Assembly: GCA_025455775.1 (NCBI GenBank) | Contig: JALOLT010000064.1 | Span: forward strand, 1 to 33,235 | Direction: 5' to 3' | DNA: 33,235 nt | Source of the DNA: Fimbriimonadaceae bacterium | GTDB lineage: Bacteria > Armatimonadota > Fimbriimonadia > Fimbriimonadales > Fimbriimonadaceae | Shown: positions 15,948 through 23,485 of the stretch, piece after piece | Layout: each line of letters begins with the position of its first letter | Numbering within the stretch: position 1 is the stretch's first letter | Made by a program: the position numbers and the translations under genes | The notes under the pieces: model-generated | The model's input: the letters and a program-made list of their open reading frames with translations, nothing else | What the model was told of the DNA's origin: nothing | Database searches by the model: none

Positions 15948-17953
15948 GCTGCCTGAGCCTGGTGGAGGCTCGCCTGAGCGACGAACTCGACCTCTGCTTG
16001 GGCACTGACCTCGTTATAGGCAAGAACTGGGATCTGGACACCTGCCCGCTCAAAGATCTTGTGCAAGGGAAGACGGATTCCGGGGGGGTCGCCAGCGATG
16101 ATCAGTCCTCCAGCCGTTTGTTGCAAACCTTCCTGGAACTGACGCTCCAAGGTTGGCTCGAGGGTGATGCAAAAGAGCTTGCCATGTTCGTCCACGTATT
16201 GGCGCGTGATCGTTCTGGCAAGTGAAGCCCGAACCAACTCTCCCATCTGCTCACTGTCCTTGATGCGACCAGAAAAGTCGGACATTGTCTCTAGGATCGT
16301 GATTAAGTCGCGAATGGGGATTCTTTCTCTCAGGAGGTGCTGCAGAACCTTTTGCACATCCCCCACCAAGACTCCCGCTGGCTGAAGATCGTTGACGACC
16401 GCTTCGTTTGCCTTTTTGGCTGTATCCAGAAGAACCGTGACATCTTGTCGGGAAAGGAGCTCGGCAGAGTGAGTTTTGACGATTTCGCTCAGGTGAGTGG
16501 CGATCATTGCGGCAGGTTCAACCACCGTATAACCGGAGCGCTCAGCCATTTCTCTCATGCCAGGGTCGATCCAGAGAGCATTGAGTCCAAAGACAGGTTC
16601 CCTGATAACTGTGCCAGGCAGGGGGTTGAAAACGGCACCACTGTCGATGGCAAGAAGCTGGTCTGGACTTGCTTCTGACTTTCCGAGATCTTCGCCTCGC
16701 AGCTTAATCACGTATTCGGTTGATCCGAGCATCGCGTTATCCCGAATCCTCACGCTAGGCATAACGTAGCCGATTTCGGTTGCGATCTGCTTTCTGGTGG
16801 CAGCAACTCGCTCTGGGAGGTCGCCCCCTGCTCTGGGATCAGCCAGCTTTGTGAGACCATAGCCAATCTCGATCTCCAGGTTATCGACCATAACCAATGG
16901 CAACACTCCTTCGGGGGAGGAGGGCGAGGGGCCGGTTGCAGCTGGGGTTGTTGAGGCTGGCTTCTTGTCTGCCTCGCTCTTCATCATGCCATCAATGAGG
17001 TTGGGGTTTTTCTGGGCGATGCGGCTGATGGCGAAGAGGAAGCCCCCTAAGCCCAGGAAGATAAAAGTGGGGAAGCCAGGGATGAAGGCGAAGGCTGCGA
17101 TGGCAAGTCCAGCAGTGGCAAGAACCCGGTGCTGGTTCAGGATCTGACCAAACATCGTGCCTCCCATCCCGACCTCTTGACCATTGCGCGTGACCAGCAA
17201 GCCAGAGGCAGTTGAAATCAGCAGAGCCGGGATTTGGGAAACCAAACCTTCACCCACCGAGAGCATGGCATAGGTTGAGAGCACGGCCATCGGATCCCCT
17301 TCGCCTCTCATAAAGCCAACCAAGAATCCCCCGATGATGTTGATTGTGATGATGAGGAGGCTGGCGATGGCATCCCCCTTCACAAACTTCGAGGCACCAT
17401 CCATCGATCCATAGAAATCAGCCTCTTGCTTGACAGCCTTTCTGCGGCTCCTCGCCTGATCTTCGTCGATGAGCCCAGCAGCAAGATCGGCATCAATCGC
17501 CATTTGTTTCCCAGGCATTGCATCCAGAGTGAACCTGGCCACAACCTCTGAGACCCTTGTTGAACCCTGGGTGATGACGATGAACTGAACGATCATCAAG
17601 ATGAGGAATGAGATAAACCCAACGACGAAGTTCCCTCCCAAGACAAAGGTGCCAAAGGTGGAGATGACATTGCCTGCACTTCCTGATCCGAGAATCAGCT
17701 TGGTCGCGGCAATGGAGAGGGAAAGGCGAAGGAGTGTTGTCACCAGGAGCAGCGAGGGAAAGACGCTGAACTGCAGTGGTTCTTTGACATTGACGCTGGT
17801 GAGGAGGATGATAATCGAAGCCGCCATGGTTGTGACGAGGCCAAGATCAAGCAGCCACTCGGGAAGCGGCAAAATCAGCATGGAAACAACCGCCAGCAGG
17901 CCAAGACCCATCAAAAGGTCTGTGTGCTTCATGATCTTGGCGAGTTGTTGCAT
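15944..17953 (-). CDS. flhA: Flagellar biosynthesis protein FlhA (type III export gate)
   Basis: Core membrane component of the flagellar type III export apparatus. The 669-residue protein from ATG 17953 has about eight membrane helices (to about 315) with the FHIPEP signature RFTLDAMPGKQMAIDADL and GLIDEDQARSRR in the cytoplasmic loop. A P/S/T-rich linker follows, and then the full cytoplasmic nonameric-ring domain ending in VPVLAYNEV. The frame extends 29 codons upstream, but those residues are not FlhA-like. No other flagellar gene lies within the window on either side: dapA converges with a 4-bp overlap and a glycosidase lies upstream. The gene appears intact, not a pseudogene. Virulence-type homologues are shorter in sequence similarity; the flagellar type fits best. 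Confidence 0.92.
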   Translation of the reverse strand: MQQLAKIMKHTDLLMGLGLLAVVSMLILPLPEWLLDLGLVTTMAASIIILLTSVNVKEPLQFSVFPSLLLVTTLLRLSLSIAATKLILGSGSAGNVISTFGTFVLGGNFVVGFISFLILMIVQFIVITQGSTRVSEVVARFTLDAMPGKQMAIDADLAAGLIDEDQARSRRKAVKQEADFYGSMDGASKFVKGDAIASLLIITINIIGGFLVGFMRGEGDPMAVLSTYAMLSVGEGLVSQIPALLISTASGLLVTRNGQEVGMGGTMFGQILNQHRVLATAGLAIAAFAFIPGFPTFIFLGLGGFLFAISRIAQKNPNLIDGMMKSEADKKPASTTPAATGPSPSSPEGVLPLVMVDNLEIEIGYGLTKLADPRAGGDLPERVAATRKQIATEIGYVMPSVRIRDNAMLGSTEYVIKLRGEDLGKSEASPDQLLAIDSGAVFNPLPGTVIREPVFGLNALWIDPGMREMAERSGYTVVEPAAMIATHLSEIVKTHSAELLSRQDVTVLLDTAKKANEAVVNDLQPAGVLVGDVQKVLQHLLRERIPIRDLITILETMSDFSGRIKDSEQMGELVRASLARTITRQYVDEHGKLFCITLEPTLERQFQEGLQQTAGGLIIAGDPPGIRLPLHKIFERAGVQIPVLAYNEVSAQAEVEFVAQASLHQAQAA

Positions 17954-18091
17954 GTTGGATTCGGCAGGCGCGGGGGTGGCCCATCGGAAGTATCGGTAAA
18001 AGTACGGGTGACAAGAGTGCAAGTGAGGCCTGGAGTTCAAAAGATTTCCTTTTGTGACAATTGGTTTTGCGATTTGCCACCAGTGGCTAGC

Positions 18092-18121
18092 AAAAAAAGA
18101 ACCCGCCCACTAGGGGCGGGT
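18092..18121 (-). terminator. Rho-independent terminator of the GH144-like gene
   Basis: On the minus strand ACCCGCCC pairs with GGGCGGGT around a four- to five-base loop (18101-18121) and is followed by TTCTTTTTTT (18092-18100). It lies 25 bp after the stop of the leftward glycosidase gene. Confidence 0.88.
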
Positions 18122-18146
18122 CTGATGCGCGCTCACGCTCAGTGTA

Positions 18147-19460
18147 TCATTCCGGACGAGCCGGCAAAGGCGGAATCTCAACCGGCGGGACATAGAGTCG
18201 TCGCTCGGTGATCTTGCCTTCGTCGGTGTTTCGGAATCCAGCCTTTGCCATTCCGCGGCGCACGATTGGGTGGCGATCCATCCAGCTCCAGGGCTTTCCA
18301 TCGCGTGCGTTTTCGATTGCCAGGAGCATCTGGCCAATGTCGATGCCAATCACGTCTGGCGAGTGCCAGTTCTTGCTAGGATTGATCCCTGTCGTAAAGC
18401 CGTAGCGGCCGTAGCTGTGGGGGTACTCCCGCACAAAGGCTTCTGCCGCACGCTTAGCGAGTTCAGGTTCGTACATCACAGCTGCGACTGCTGCAGCCGG
18501 GGCGAGAGTGCCATTATCGAAGATCGCTCCCGGTGCACCTGGTGCCCCGTATCCGCCCGGGATATCGCAGGCGCTCAGACCCCAAATGTCTGGCCCGTAG
18601 CCCTTGAACTTCTCTGGATTATCGATGCAATAGGCTCGGTTTGCCAAGGTCGCGTTTCTTCCACTGACCCAGTAGTCGTAGCCCAGATAGTCGCGGCGAT
18701 TGCGAAAGTCTAGGTAAGCCTGGGGCATCTGGTGGATAAATAGGGCGGCTCCGTGGATGAATTCGATCCCTTTGTAGGTGTACTTTGGCCCTCGTTGAAA
18801 GGCAGCCCAGGAGTTCGAGGGCACGGCGTCGCTGTGACCCATTGCGATGATCGAGAGGTACAGGTGTTCGTAAAAGCCATTCCACCGGGCGGGAATAAAG
18901 CCATCTTCTGGTTTCCAGCCCATCGTAAAGGTCAGGCTGTTTCCGAGTGCTCCTCCGTCTGTGAGCATCCATGTCCAATCGACTTTATCTAGGATGGCGT
19001 TTGTGAGTTTCGTGATCTCTGGGTCATTCCAATAGGAATCTGCCATGATCATGCCGGTAAACATCAAGGCACTATCAATGCTGCTGAGTTCAGAATTCCA
19101 CACTCGTTTGCCGGTTTCCCAGTTAACGAAGTGATAAAACCATCCCTTGTGTCCTTCGATGTTCGGGATATTCTTTAGAGTAAGGATTGTGCGAGCTTTC
19201 GCCTCGGCCTTGTCGATCCAGCCCCGTTCTGCTCCGATCGTATAGGCAGCAAGTCCGTATCCGATGGCGGCAATGCTGGATACGTCAAACTCGGTTTTAT
19301 CTTTGTAGTTTGGGGCTCGGTCAAGGGTGAATCCTGTCTTGGGGTGGGCCTCCACCCAGAAGTAGTTAACCGCTCTTTTACTCAGGTCGTCGAGGAGATC
19401 TTGTCCTCGGAGCTTTCCTGGGTCGGACAGGGCGAGTGTGGCGATGATGTGCGTAAGCAT
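18147..19460 (-). CDS. Putative glucoamylase-like glycosidase (PF10091, GH144-like)
   Basis: A 437-residue alpha/alpha-barrel enzyme of the family first named glucoamylase-like; characterised members (GH144) are endo-beta-1,2-glucanases, by family knowledge. Diagnostic features: DDLSKRAVNYFWVEAHPKTGFTLDR split over the N-terminus, DVSSIAAIGYGLAAYTIGAERGWI, GHKGWFYHFVNWETGKRVW with SELSSIDSALMFTGM, then GYGPDIWGLSACDIPGGY and YGRYGFTTGINPSKNWHSPDVIGIDIGQMLLAIEN. The N-terminus has a hydrophobic start but no basic residues, so export is unclear; the true start may be elsewhere. The gene follows the pseudopilin-like gene after 154 bp and ends at a good terminator. It may be regulated by the LacI protein encoded upstream. 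Confidence 0.8.
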   Translation of the reverse strand: MLTHIIATLALSDPGKLRGQDLLDDLSKRAVNYFWVEAHPKTGFTLDRAPNYKDKTEFDVSSIAAIGYGLAAYTIGAERGWIDKAEAKARTILTLKNIPNIEGHKGWFYHFVNWETGKRVWNSELSSIDSALMFTGMIMADSYWNDPEITKLTNAILDKVDWTWMLTDGGALGNSLTFTMGWKPEDGFIPARWNGFYEHLYLSIIAMGHSDAVPSNSWAAFQRGPKYTYKGIEFIHGAALFIHQMPQAYLDFRNRRDYLGYDYWVSGRNATLANRAYCIDNPEKFKGYGPDIWGLSACDIPGGYGAPGAPGAIFDNGTLAPAAAVAAVMYEPELAKRAAEAFVREYPHSYGRYGFTTGINPSKNWHSPDVIGIDIGQMLLAIENARDGKPWSWMDRHPIVRRGMAKAGFRNTDEGKITERRLYVPPVEIPPLPARPE

Positions 19461-19512
19461 TTCGTTTCGGAAACTTGGGTCAAGGGGGAGATGGACAGAA
19501 GGCGGGCGGAGT

Positions 19513-19557
19513 GTCTCTCCCGAAACTCATCAGTTGTCAGTTTTCGTTGAGAGAGAC
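19513..19557. repeat. Imperfect hairpin upstream of the GH144-like gene
   Basis: GTCTCTC (19513-19519) pairs with GAGAGAC (19551-19557), then CGAAA (19521-19525) with TTTCG (19542-19546), giving a two-part stem. No T-run adjoins it. It lies between the pseudopilin-like stop and the glycosidase start, where it could stabilise or separate parts of the transcript. Confidence 0.4.
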
Positions 19558-19571
19558 TGTCGCGAGAGGAG

Positions 19572-19601
19572 CTCCTGAGGGGTATGAAACCGCCTCAGGA
19601 G
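19572..19601 (-). terminator. Perfect 9-bp hairpin after the pseudopilin-like gene
   Basis: CTCCTGAGG (19572-19580) and CCTCAGGAG (19593-19601) form a perfect stem 13 bp after the stop of the leftward gene. No T-run follows, so this is a weak terminator or an RNA-processing/stability hairpin rather than a clear Rho-independent terminator. Confidence 0.45.
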
Positions 19602-19614
19602 ACTCAAGCCACCT

Positions 19615-20427
19615 TTAGCGAAGGGCGCTGGGTAAGGTTTGGCAGTAGGTGTCAACCCAAGTTACATTTCCAAGTCCGGGATATCCCGAAGCAAGTTGAT
19701 CCCTTTGGTAGTTCCACATGTTGACTTCGTTCGCTCTGCCGCAGGCTTGGGTGTGGGCTACGCGTCTGGCACTGGTGTCGAGGAAGCTGACAACCATGGC
19801 TTTCTCGCTCCATTTGCTCCCACCAAGCGGGTAGCGGAACCGCGTGGGCCCACTGGGTTCAGAGCTTGCAGTCCAGCTCATCCACGGGCCACCGTCGACC
19901 CACATGAACTTGTGTTCGAAGATCGCGATCACGCTAGAGGGAGTTTCGACGGTTGTGCCGGAGATCGGGAGGTTATTAGCCGCCCAACTCTTGTTGTGGA
20001 CAAAGCCTGCGTCATACAGGGCATATCCTCTGGCGAAGATCGGGGCCCCTGGCAGGACAATTTCTCCGTTCAGAGCATTGAAGGCAGGGTCAGAGGTGTC
20101 GTCGAGCAAGCGGGCAGCTTCGTTTACTGGGTCTGTGAGAAGTTGTGTGCTCTTGACGTAAGGATGGGCGACTTGCTTCCACGAGAGATATCCCCTTCCT
20201 GCTGGAACCGTATAGATGCCGAACCGTCGGAGTGGATACATGTCATCGTGGTCTGCGATGTAGATTGCCAGTCCGGTTCCCATCTGCTTGATGTTCGAGA
20301 GGGACTGGGTGGCTTTCGCAGCTGCCTTGGCTTGGGCAAAGACAGGGAACAGAATCGCTGCCAGAATCGCAATGATCGCGATTACGACGAGCAGCTCAAT
20401 GAGCGTGAAGGCTTTGGATTTGTTCAT
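19615..20427 (-). CDS. Prepilin-type N-terminal cleavage/methylation domain protein (pseudopilin-like)
   Basis: A 270-residue protein with a type IV prepilin start: short basic leader MNKSKA, then F-T-L-I-E-L-L and a long hydrophobic helix; the peptidase site would be A6-F7. The glutamate at mature position 5 is present. The helix continues into [35 protein letters not shown], the arrangement seen in the large paralogous families of short secreted pseudopilin-like proteins of Armatimonadota, Planctomycetota and Lentisphaerota. The C-terminal globular part contains [13 protein letters not shown] and WVDTYC. Its cargo is unknown. It lies 27 bp after the LacI-family gene and is preceded by an AAAGAAG ribosome site, so it is probably co-transcribed with the regulator. 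Confidence 0.88.
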   Translation of the reverse strand: MNKSKAFTLIELLVVIAIIAILAAILFPVFAQAKAAAKATQSLSNIKQMGTGLAIYIADHDDMYPLRRFGIYTVPAGRGYLSWKQVAHPYVKSTQLLTDPVNEAARLLDDTSDPAFNALNGEIVLPGAPIFARGYALYDAGFVHNKSWAANNLPISGTTVETPSSVIAIFEHKFMWVDGGPWMSWTASSEPSGPTRFRYPLGGSKWSEKAMVVSFLDTSARRVAHTQACGRANEVNMWNYQRDQLASGYPGLGNVTWVDTYCQTLPSALR

Positions 20428-20454
20428 GATCGTGACTTCTTTGTCTGAGGATTT

Positions 20455-21516
20455 CTATTTGGGAGCCGCGGTGGATCCCCGGATGATTAAACTGGGTGGG
20501 AGGACGATCTGCGAGGTCGTTTCTGTTCCTCTGGCGAGTCCTAAGGCGACGCGAACTGCCAGGGAGGCGATTTCCCGGATCGGCTGTCGGATCGTGGTGA
20601 GGGGCGGAACGATTTGCGAGGAAGCTTCAGTTCCGTCGAATCCAACGATGCTGAGATCCTCTGGAACGCGGAGACCAAGTTGGTTCACAATCTGGAGCAG
20701 TTGTGGGACGACATCGTCGGACCAGACGAAGAGAGCAGTGGGTCGGTCTTCGCGCAGCATGAGCCTTCGCACTGCCTCCCGATCCTCTTCATCCCCTACA
20801 AATGGCATGACGAAGGTTGGGTCGTAGGTTAGGTTTGCTTCAACAAGACCTGATCGGTAGCCCCAGAATCGGTCGTTGCTGTCGACTGATTTCGGGGCGC
20901 CTTTTAGCATTCCAATTCTCTTGTGTCCGAGTCCAACGAGGTGTTGGATCGCCATTTTGCCACCAGCAAAGTTGTCGCAGACGACGTAGCTGGCCCGGTT
21001 CACCACGCTTCGGCAGAAGAAAAGGACAGCAGGGAAGTCTCGTTCGATCAGAGCTTCGTGGGTGGCATCCCCCTCGTCGCGAATCATGATGACAGCGTCA
21101 ACTCTGCCATCGCTGAGGTTATTCGCTTCTTCGCAGGGGTCCCCCGTTGGCTTCGTGTGGAGCATCACATCGACTCCAGCCTCGACGCAAGCAGCACACA
21201 CAGAGCGCATAACTTCCATGGTGAAGTTGCTGTTCGAGCTAAAGAAGCCACCGTACTGAAACACGATCGCAATTGCGTCCGCTTGTTTTCGGGAAAGCAT
21301 CCTGCCAATCGCGTTGGGGCGGTAGTGGAGTTCACTGGCAACAGCGAGGATTCTCTCCTTGGTGGATTGACTGATTCTTGCTTGGTCTGCTCTGCCGTTC
21401 AGAACATAACTGACGGTCACTTTTCCGACGCCAGCCTTCTCGGCTATATCCTGGATCGTCACTCTGCGGTGACTCGCCTCGAGGCTTTTCAGACCCTTCT
21501 CCTCAGTCTTTCCCAT
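20455..21516 (-). CDS. LacI family transcriptional regulator
   Basis: A 353-residue sugar-responsive repressor. The N-terminal helix-turn-helix (about 19-75) reads VTIQDIAEKAGVGKVTVSYVLNG with the minor-groove hinge-helix region YRPNAIGRML. The periplasmic-binding-protein-like effector domain follows, with typical AIAIVFQ, RVDAVIMI, DNFAGGKMAIQHLVGLGHKRIGMLKG, TALFVWSDD and LSIVGFDGTEAS. The gene is 17 bp after the small lipoprotein gene and 27 bp before the pseudopilin-like gene. The likely operator is the 14-bp palindrome CTGAACCGGTTCAG upstream of the lipoprotein gene, which would make the regulator control its own transcript and probably the glycosidase further on. The effector sugar is unknown; a beta-1,2-glucan fragment would fit if the GH144-like gene is a target. 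Confidence 0.92.
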   Translation of the reverse strand: MGKTEEKGLKSLEASHRRVTIQDIAEKAGVGKVTVSYVLNGRADQARISQSTKERILAVASELHYRPNAIGRMLSRKQADAIAIVFQYGGFFSSNSNFTMEVMRSVCAACVEAGVDVMLHTKPTGDPCEEANNLSDGRVDAVIMIRDEGDATHEALIERDFPAVLFFCRSVVNRASYVVCDNFAGGKMAIQHLVGLGHKRIGMLKGAPKSVDSNDRFWGYRSGLVEANLTYDPTFVMPFVGDEEDREAVRRLMLREDRPTALFVWSDDVVPQLLQIVNQLGLRVPEDLSIVGFDGTEASSQIVPPLTTIRQPIREIASLAVRVALGLARGTETTSQIVLPPSLIIRGSTAAPK

Positions 21517-21533
21517 GAGTCAGTATCCGCTGG

Positions 21534-21827
21534 TTATTGGCTTTGGCTGCTTGGCATTGCCCCGCGATTGGGGTTCGCCATGATGTCCCAAGTTTGCTTT
21601 GCCTTTTGCTCGCTCTTACCGTTGACTTCGATGAGGCGGGCTTTGTCGGCTGCTGTCAAGGCCTCCCACTTGCCACCTGTTCGATCAAAGATCTCGCGGC
21701 TTTCCTTTGCGGCATCCACTGACATTAATCCCACTGCACTTTCTGCCGTTGGATCTGGTGCACACCCAGGAAGGGTGACGAAGATGGCGAGGGACAGAAA
21801 GAAGGCGGCTCCGACTGATTTCTGCAT
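21534..21827 (-). CDS. Small predicted lipoprotein of unknown function
   Basis: A 97-residue protein with a lipoprotein signal peptide: basic start, hydrophobic core and lipobox LPGC (C22). The mature part is about 75 residues, charged and helical (DAAKESREIFDRTGGKWEAL, then a KARLIEVNGKSEQKAKQTW segment). I do not recognise the family; the ADK/RTGG..W.ALT..D pattern resembles small lipoproteins found in related genomes, but that is an impression. It is the first gene of the LacI locus, directly downstream of the predicted promoter and operator. Confidence 0.65.
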   Translation of the reverse strand: MQKSVGAAFFLSLAIFVTLPGCAPDPTAESAVGLMSVDAAKESREIFDRTGGKWEALTAADKARLIEVNGKSEQKAKQTWDIMANPNRGAMPSSQSQ

Positions 21828-21833
21828 AGGACT

Positions 21834-21862
21834 AGTGTACTGAACCGGTTCAGCAAAAGCAA
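21834..21862 (-). promoter_or_regulatory. Predicted promoter with a LacI-type operator in its spacer
   Basis: Reading leftward, TTGCTT (21857-21862) and TACACT (21834-21839) are exactly 17 bp apart. The spacer contains the perfect 14-bp palindrome CTGAACCGGTTCAG (21840-21853) with the central CG typical of LacI-family operators. The -10 is six bases upstream of the lipoprotein ATG region. Binding there would block RNA polymerase. The hexamers themselves are only partial matches, so the palindrome is the stronger evidence. Confidence 0.6.
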
Positions 21863-21961
21863 GAGAGTGGGAGAGGAATATTTGAGTTTTTTCTGTGCTG
21901 GCACCTCGTGGCCAAACATCCCAATAAGATATGTGCCTAGCAGGCCATAATAGACGTCTAT

Positions 21962-22037
21962 GCGCTCGTAGCTCAGTGGATAGAGCACCAGCTTGCGGAG
22001 CTGGGGGTCGGAGGTTCGAATCCTCTCGAGCGCGCCA
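21962..22037 (+). tRNA. tRNA-Arg (anticodon GCG)
   Basis: A complete 76-base cloverleaf with encoded CCA. Acceptor GCGCTCG/CGAGCGC, D-arm GCTC/GAGC, anticodon stem CCAGC/GCTGG with loop TTGCGGA, so anticodon GCG reading CGC (and CGU). T-arm has TTCGAAT. The arginine identity base A20 and a G73 discriminator are present. Most bacteria decode CGN with an ACG (inosine-modified) tRNA; GCG is less usual. Confidence 0.96.
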
Positions 22038-22384
22038 CTTTCTCCTCTTCCAGTCAGGCTCTCTGCTTTAGGGGTTGTTCCCAATTCCTAGGCTGGGCTT
22101 TTCACCCAGCGCCGCCAGGCCCACGGCCAAGCCCGACCGGTTCCCAGCTTGAGAGTTTCCGTTCCGAGCACTCGTCCGGTCTGCCCCCGGACGGCGCTGG
22201 ATTCTTGTTTTACAAGTAGGGAACGAAAGAGTCTGCGGACTAAGAGGAAAGCAGGATCGAATCTTGTTGCTAGCTAGGTGCAAGATGACCAAGAGCAGAT
22301 TTCTATATTGAGTACCGGGAGACAAGTCGCGGATCCACAAGTTGGTGCTTCCCCCATTTGGAGGTGAATCTCCATCTCCCAGAC
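22038..22384. ncRNA. Non-coding stretch with dense inverted repeats; candidate structured RNA
   Basis: No convincing gene lies in these 347 bases. Several stems are visible: GCTGGG/CCCAGC (22092-22110); a closing stem TTTC-GTTCC/GGAAC-GAAA with one bulge (22156-22165 with 22220-22228) that encloses CGTCCGG/CCGGACG (22173-22193) and CTTGT/ACAAG (22204-22216); ATCTTG/CAAGAT (22261-22286); and GGGAGA/TCTCCC (22317-22380) enclosing GGAG/CTCC. The three-way arrangement suggests an RNA. I checked it by eye against RNase P, tmRNA, SRP RNA, 6S and common riboswitches and found no match. Strand is not determined; it lies downstream of the tRNA on plus and of the anti-sigma gene on minus. Confidence 0.35.
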
Positions 22385-23428
22385 CTACCTGAGAACTCTT
22401 TGGCTTCGGTCGATCAGGCCTTCCAAGGCTTGCTTCTCGTCATCCGGAAGCTGGCTTTCTCGAACTACGTCCTTTGCTTCTGAGAATCTGCCGCCAGACA
22501 AGAGGGCAATCACTCTTTCCGCAACCGACCTTGACTCCCGTAGAAGTTGTTCTGTCTCTTCTGCACTTTCTGGAGGAGCAAGCAGAATCGTCCCTCTTTT
22601 TTGCCCATCCCCGCCAAGGGGCACTCCGTCCAGGGTCACGCGATAGGTGTACCACTTGCCGGGAGGAAGGGCCGGCGCACTCTGCAGGAAGAAGCGATCC
22701 CCATCTCGGTCAAGCGGAAGAGTCAGAAGGGGAGTGTCAGGGGAGCCTGGGTCAAAGAACTGGACTTCTGCCCGACCTATTGAGGGAGAGGCATTCGGCC
22801 ATGTGATGCGAAAGGCACCAGAGACAACAGAGCGGGTAGGAGAGATTTGCCAAGCCTCGGCTTGGCCAGGAGATACCGGCACACTGCCAGGCTGGAGATC
22901 CATGGTTGGCGTGATGGTGAGAGACTTCAGGGCAGAGCGACTGAGCGAAAGGCGAGAGGGATCGGGAGAAGAACCTTGATCTGGCTTCCCGTCTGGATTC
23001 AGTCCGAAGTTGCCGTTTGGATCTTGAGGTGACCAACCCAGAGAGTCGAGTTGCCGTCTGAGTTCCTGAAGCTCAGCATCTTTTTGCTGACCTTCTTTCT
23101 GGAGCTGAGCCAGTTGGGGTTGGGAACCAATACCAGGATTGACGAGGACGAAGGAAAGGGCTGCCAGACAGGCTGCCGCGAGGCCCCAGGGAACCCACCT
23201 GTGCCACGGAGCTCCCTTTTCGAGAGTTAAAGAGGGGGCAGGAGCGGGAAGACCAGGCTTGGCCATTTCGAGGCGCAGGTCATTGACATCCTCTTGGCAA
23301 AGGTTACAGACCTCCAGGTGGAGGGAGACGTCGTATTTTGCGTCTGCATCCAAGGTGTCAGTCACCCACCCATGAAGCTCGTCCGGGGTTAGGTGAGGAG
23401 TAAGGAACTCGTGAGAGTCTTTCTTCAT
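22385..23428 (-). CDS. Membrane-anchored anti-sigma factor with zinc-binding (ZAS-like) N-terminus
   Basis: A 347-residue single-pass membrane protein. The cytoplasmic N-terminus has an H-x3-C-x2-C motif (H37, C41, C44) preceded by the LTPDELHGWV helix, the zinc-type anti-sigma arrangement. One membrane helix lies at about 79-96, followed by a short Q/E/K-rich coiled coil (about 106-130), a proline-rich linker and an extracytoplasmic beta-sandwich-like domain (about 175-285, with FRITWPNA and WYTYRVTLDG), ending in an alpha-helical tail. The start has a strong GGGAGGAG ribosome site. It follows the sigma-like gene by 57 bp, the usual order for an ECF sigma and its anti-sigma, which would hold the sigma at the membrane until a signal arrives. 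Confidence 0.75.
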   Translation of the reverse strand: MKKDSHEFLTPHLTPDELHGWVTDTLDADAKYDVSLHLEVCNLCQEDVNDLRLEMAKPGLPAPAPSLTLEKGAPWHRWVPWGLAAACLAALSFVLVNPGIGSQPQLAQLQKEGQQKDAELQELRRQLDSLGWSPQDPNGNFGLNPDGKPDQGSSPDPSRLSLSRSALKSLTITPTMDLQPGSVPVSPGQAEAWQISPTRSVVSGAFRITWPNASPSIGRAEVQFFDPGSPDTPLLTLPLDRDGDRFFLQSAPALPPGKWYTYRVTLDGVPLGGDGQKRGTILLAPPESAEETEQLLRESRSVAERVIALLSGGRFSEAKDVVRESQLPDDEKQALEGLIDRSQRVLR

Positions 23429-23485
23429 GTCTGTCTCCTCCCGATTTGAGAGGTCATCGATTCAAACGACAGGAGGGAGACTGTC

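Noticed and set aside
17954-18040. 29-codon upstream extension of flhA
   Set aside because: The residues (rich in H, P, Y, R) do not resemble FlhA, which begins close to the membrane helices.
21725-22084. Leftward frame with LERIRTSDPQLRKL and LSYERI
   Set aside because: It is antisense to the tRNA-Arg; this translation is a well-known spurious product of tRNA genes.
22160-22230. Possible cobalamin riboswitch, because of CTGCCCCCG
   Set aside because: The rest of the B12 box and the core are missing, and no B12-related gene lies nearby.
22068-22340. Leftward 90-residue frame in the region after the tRNA
   Set aside because: No family resemblance and no ribosome site; composition follows the GC-rich stems of the candidate RNA.
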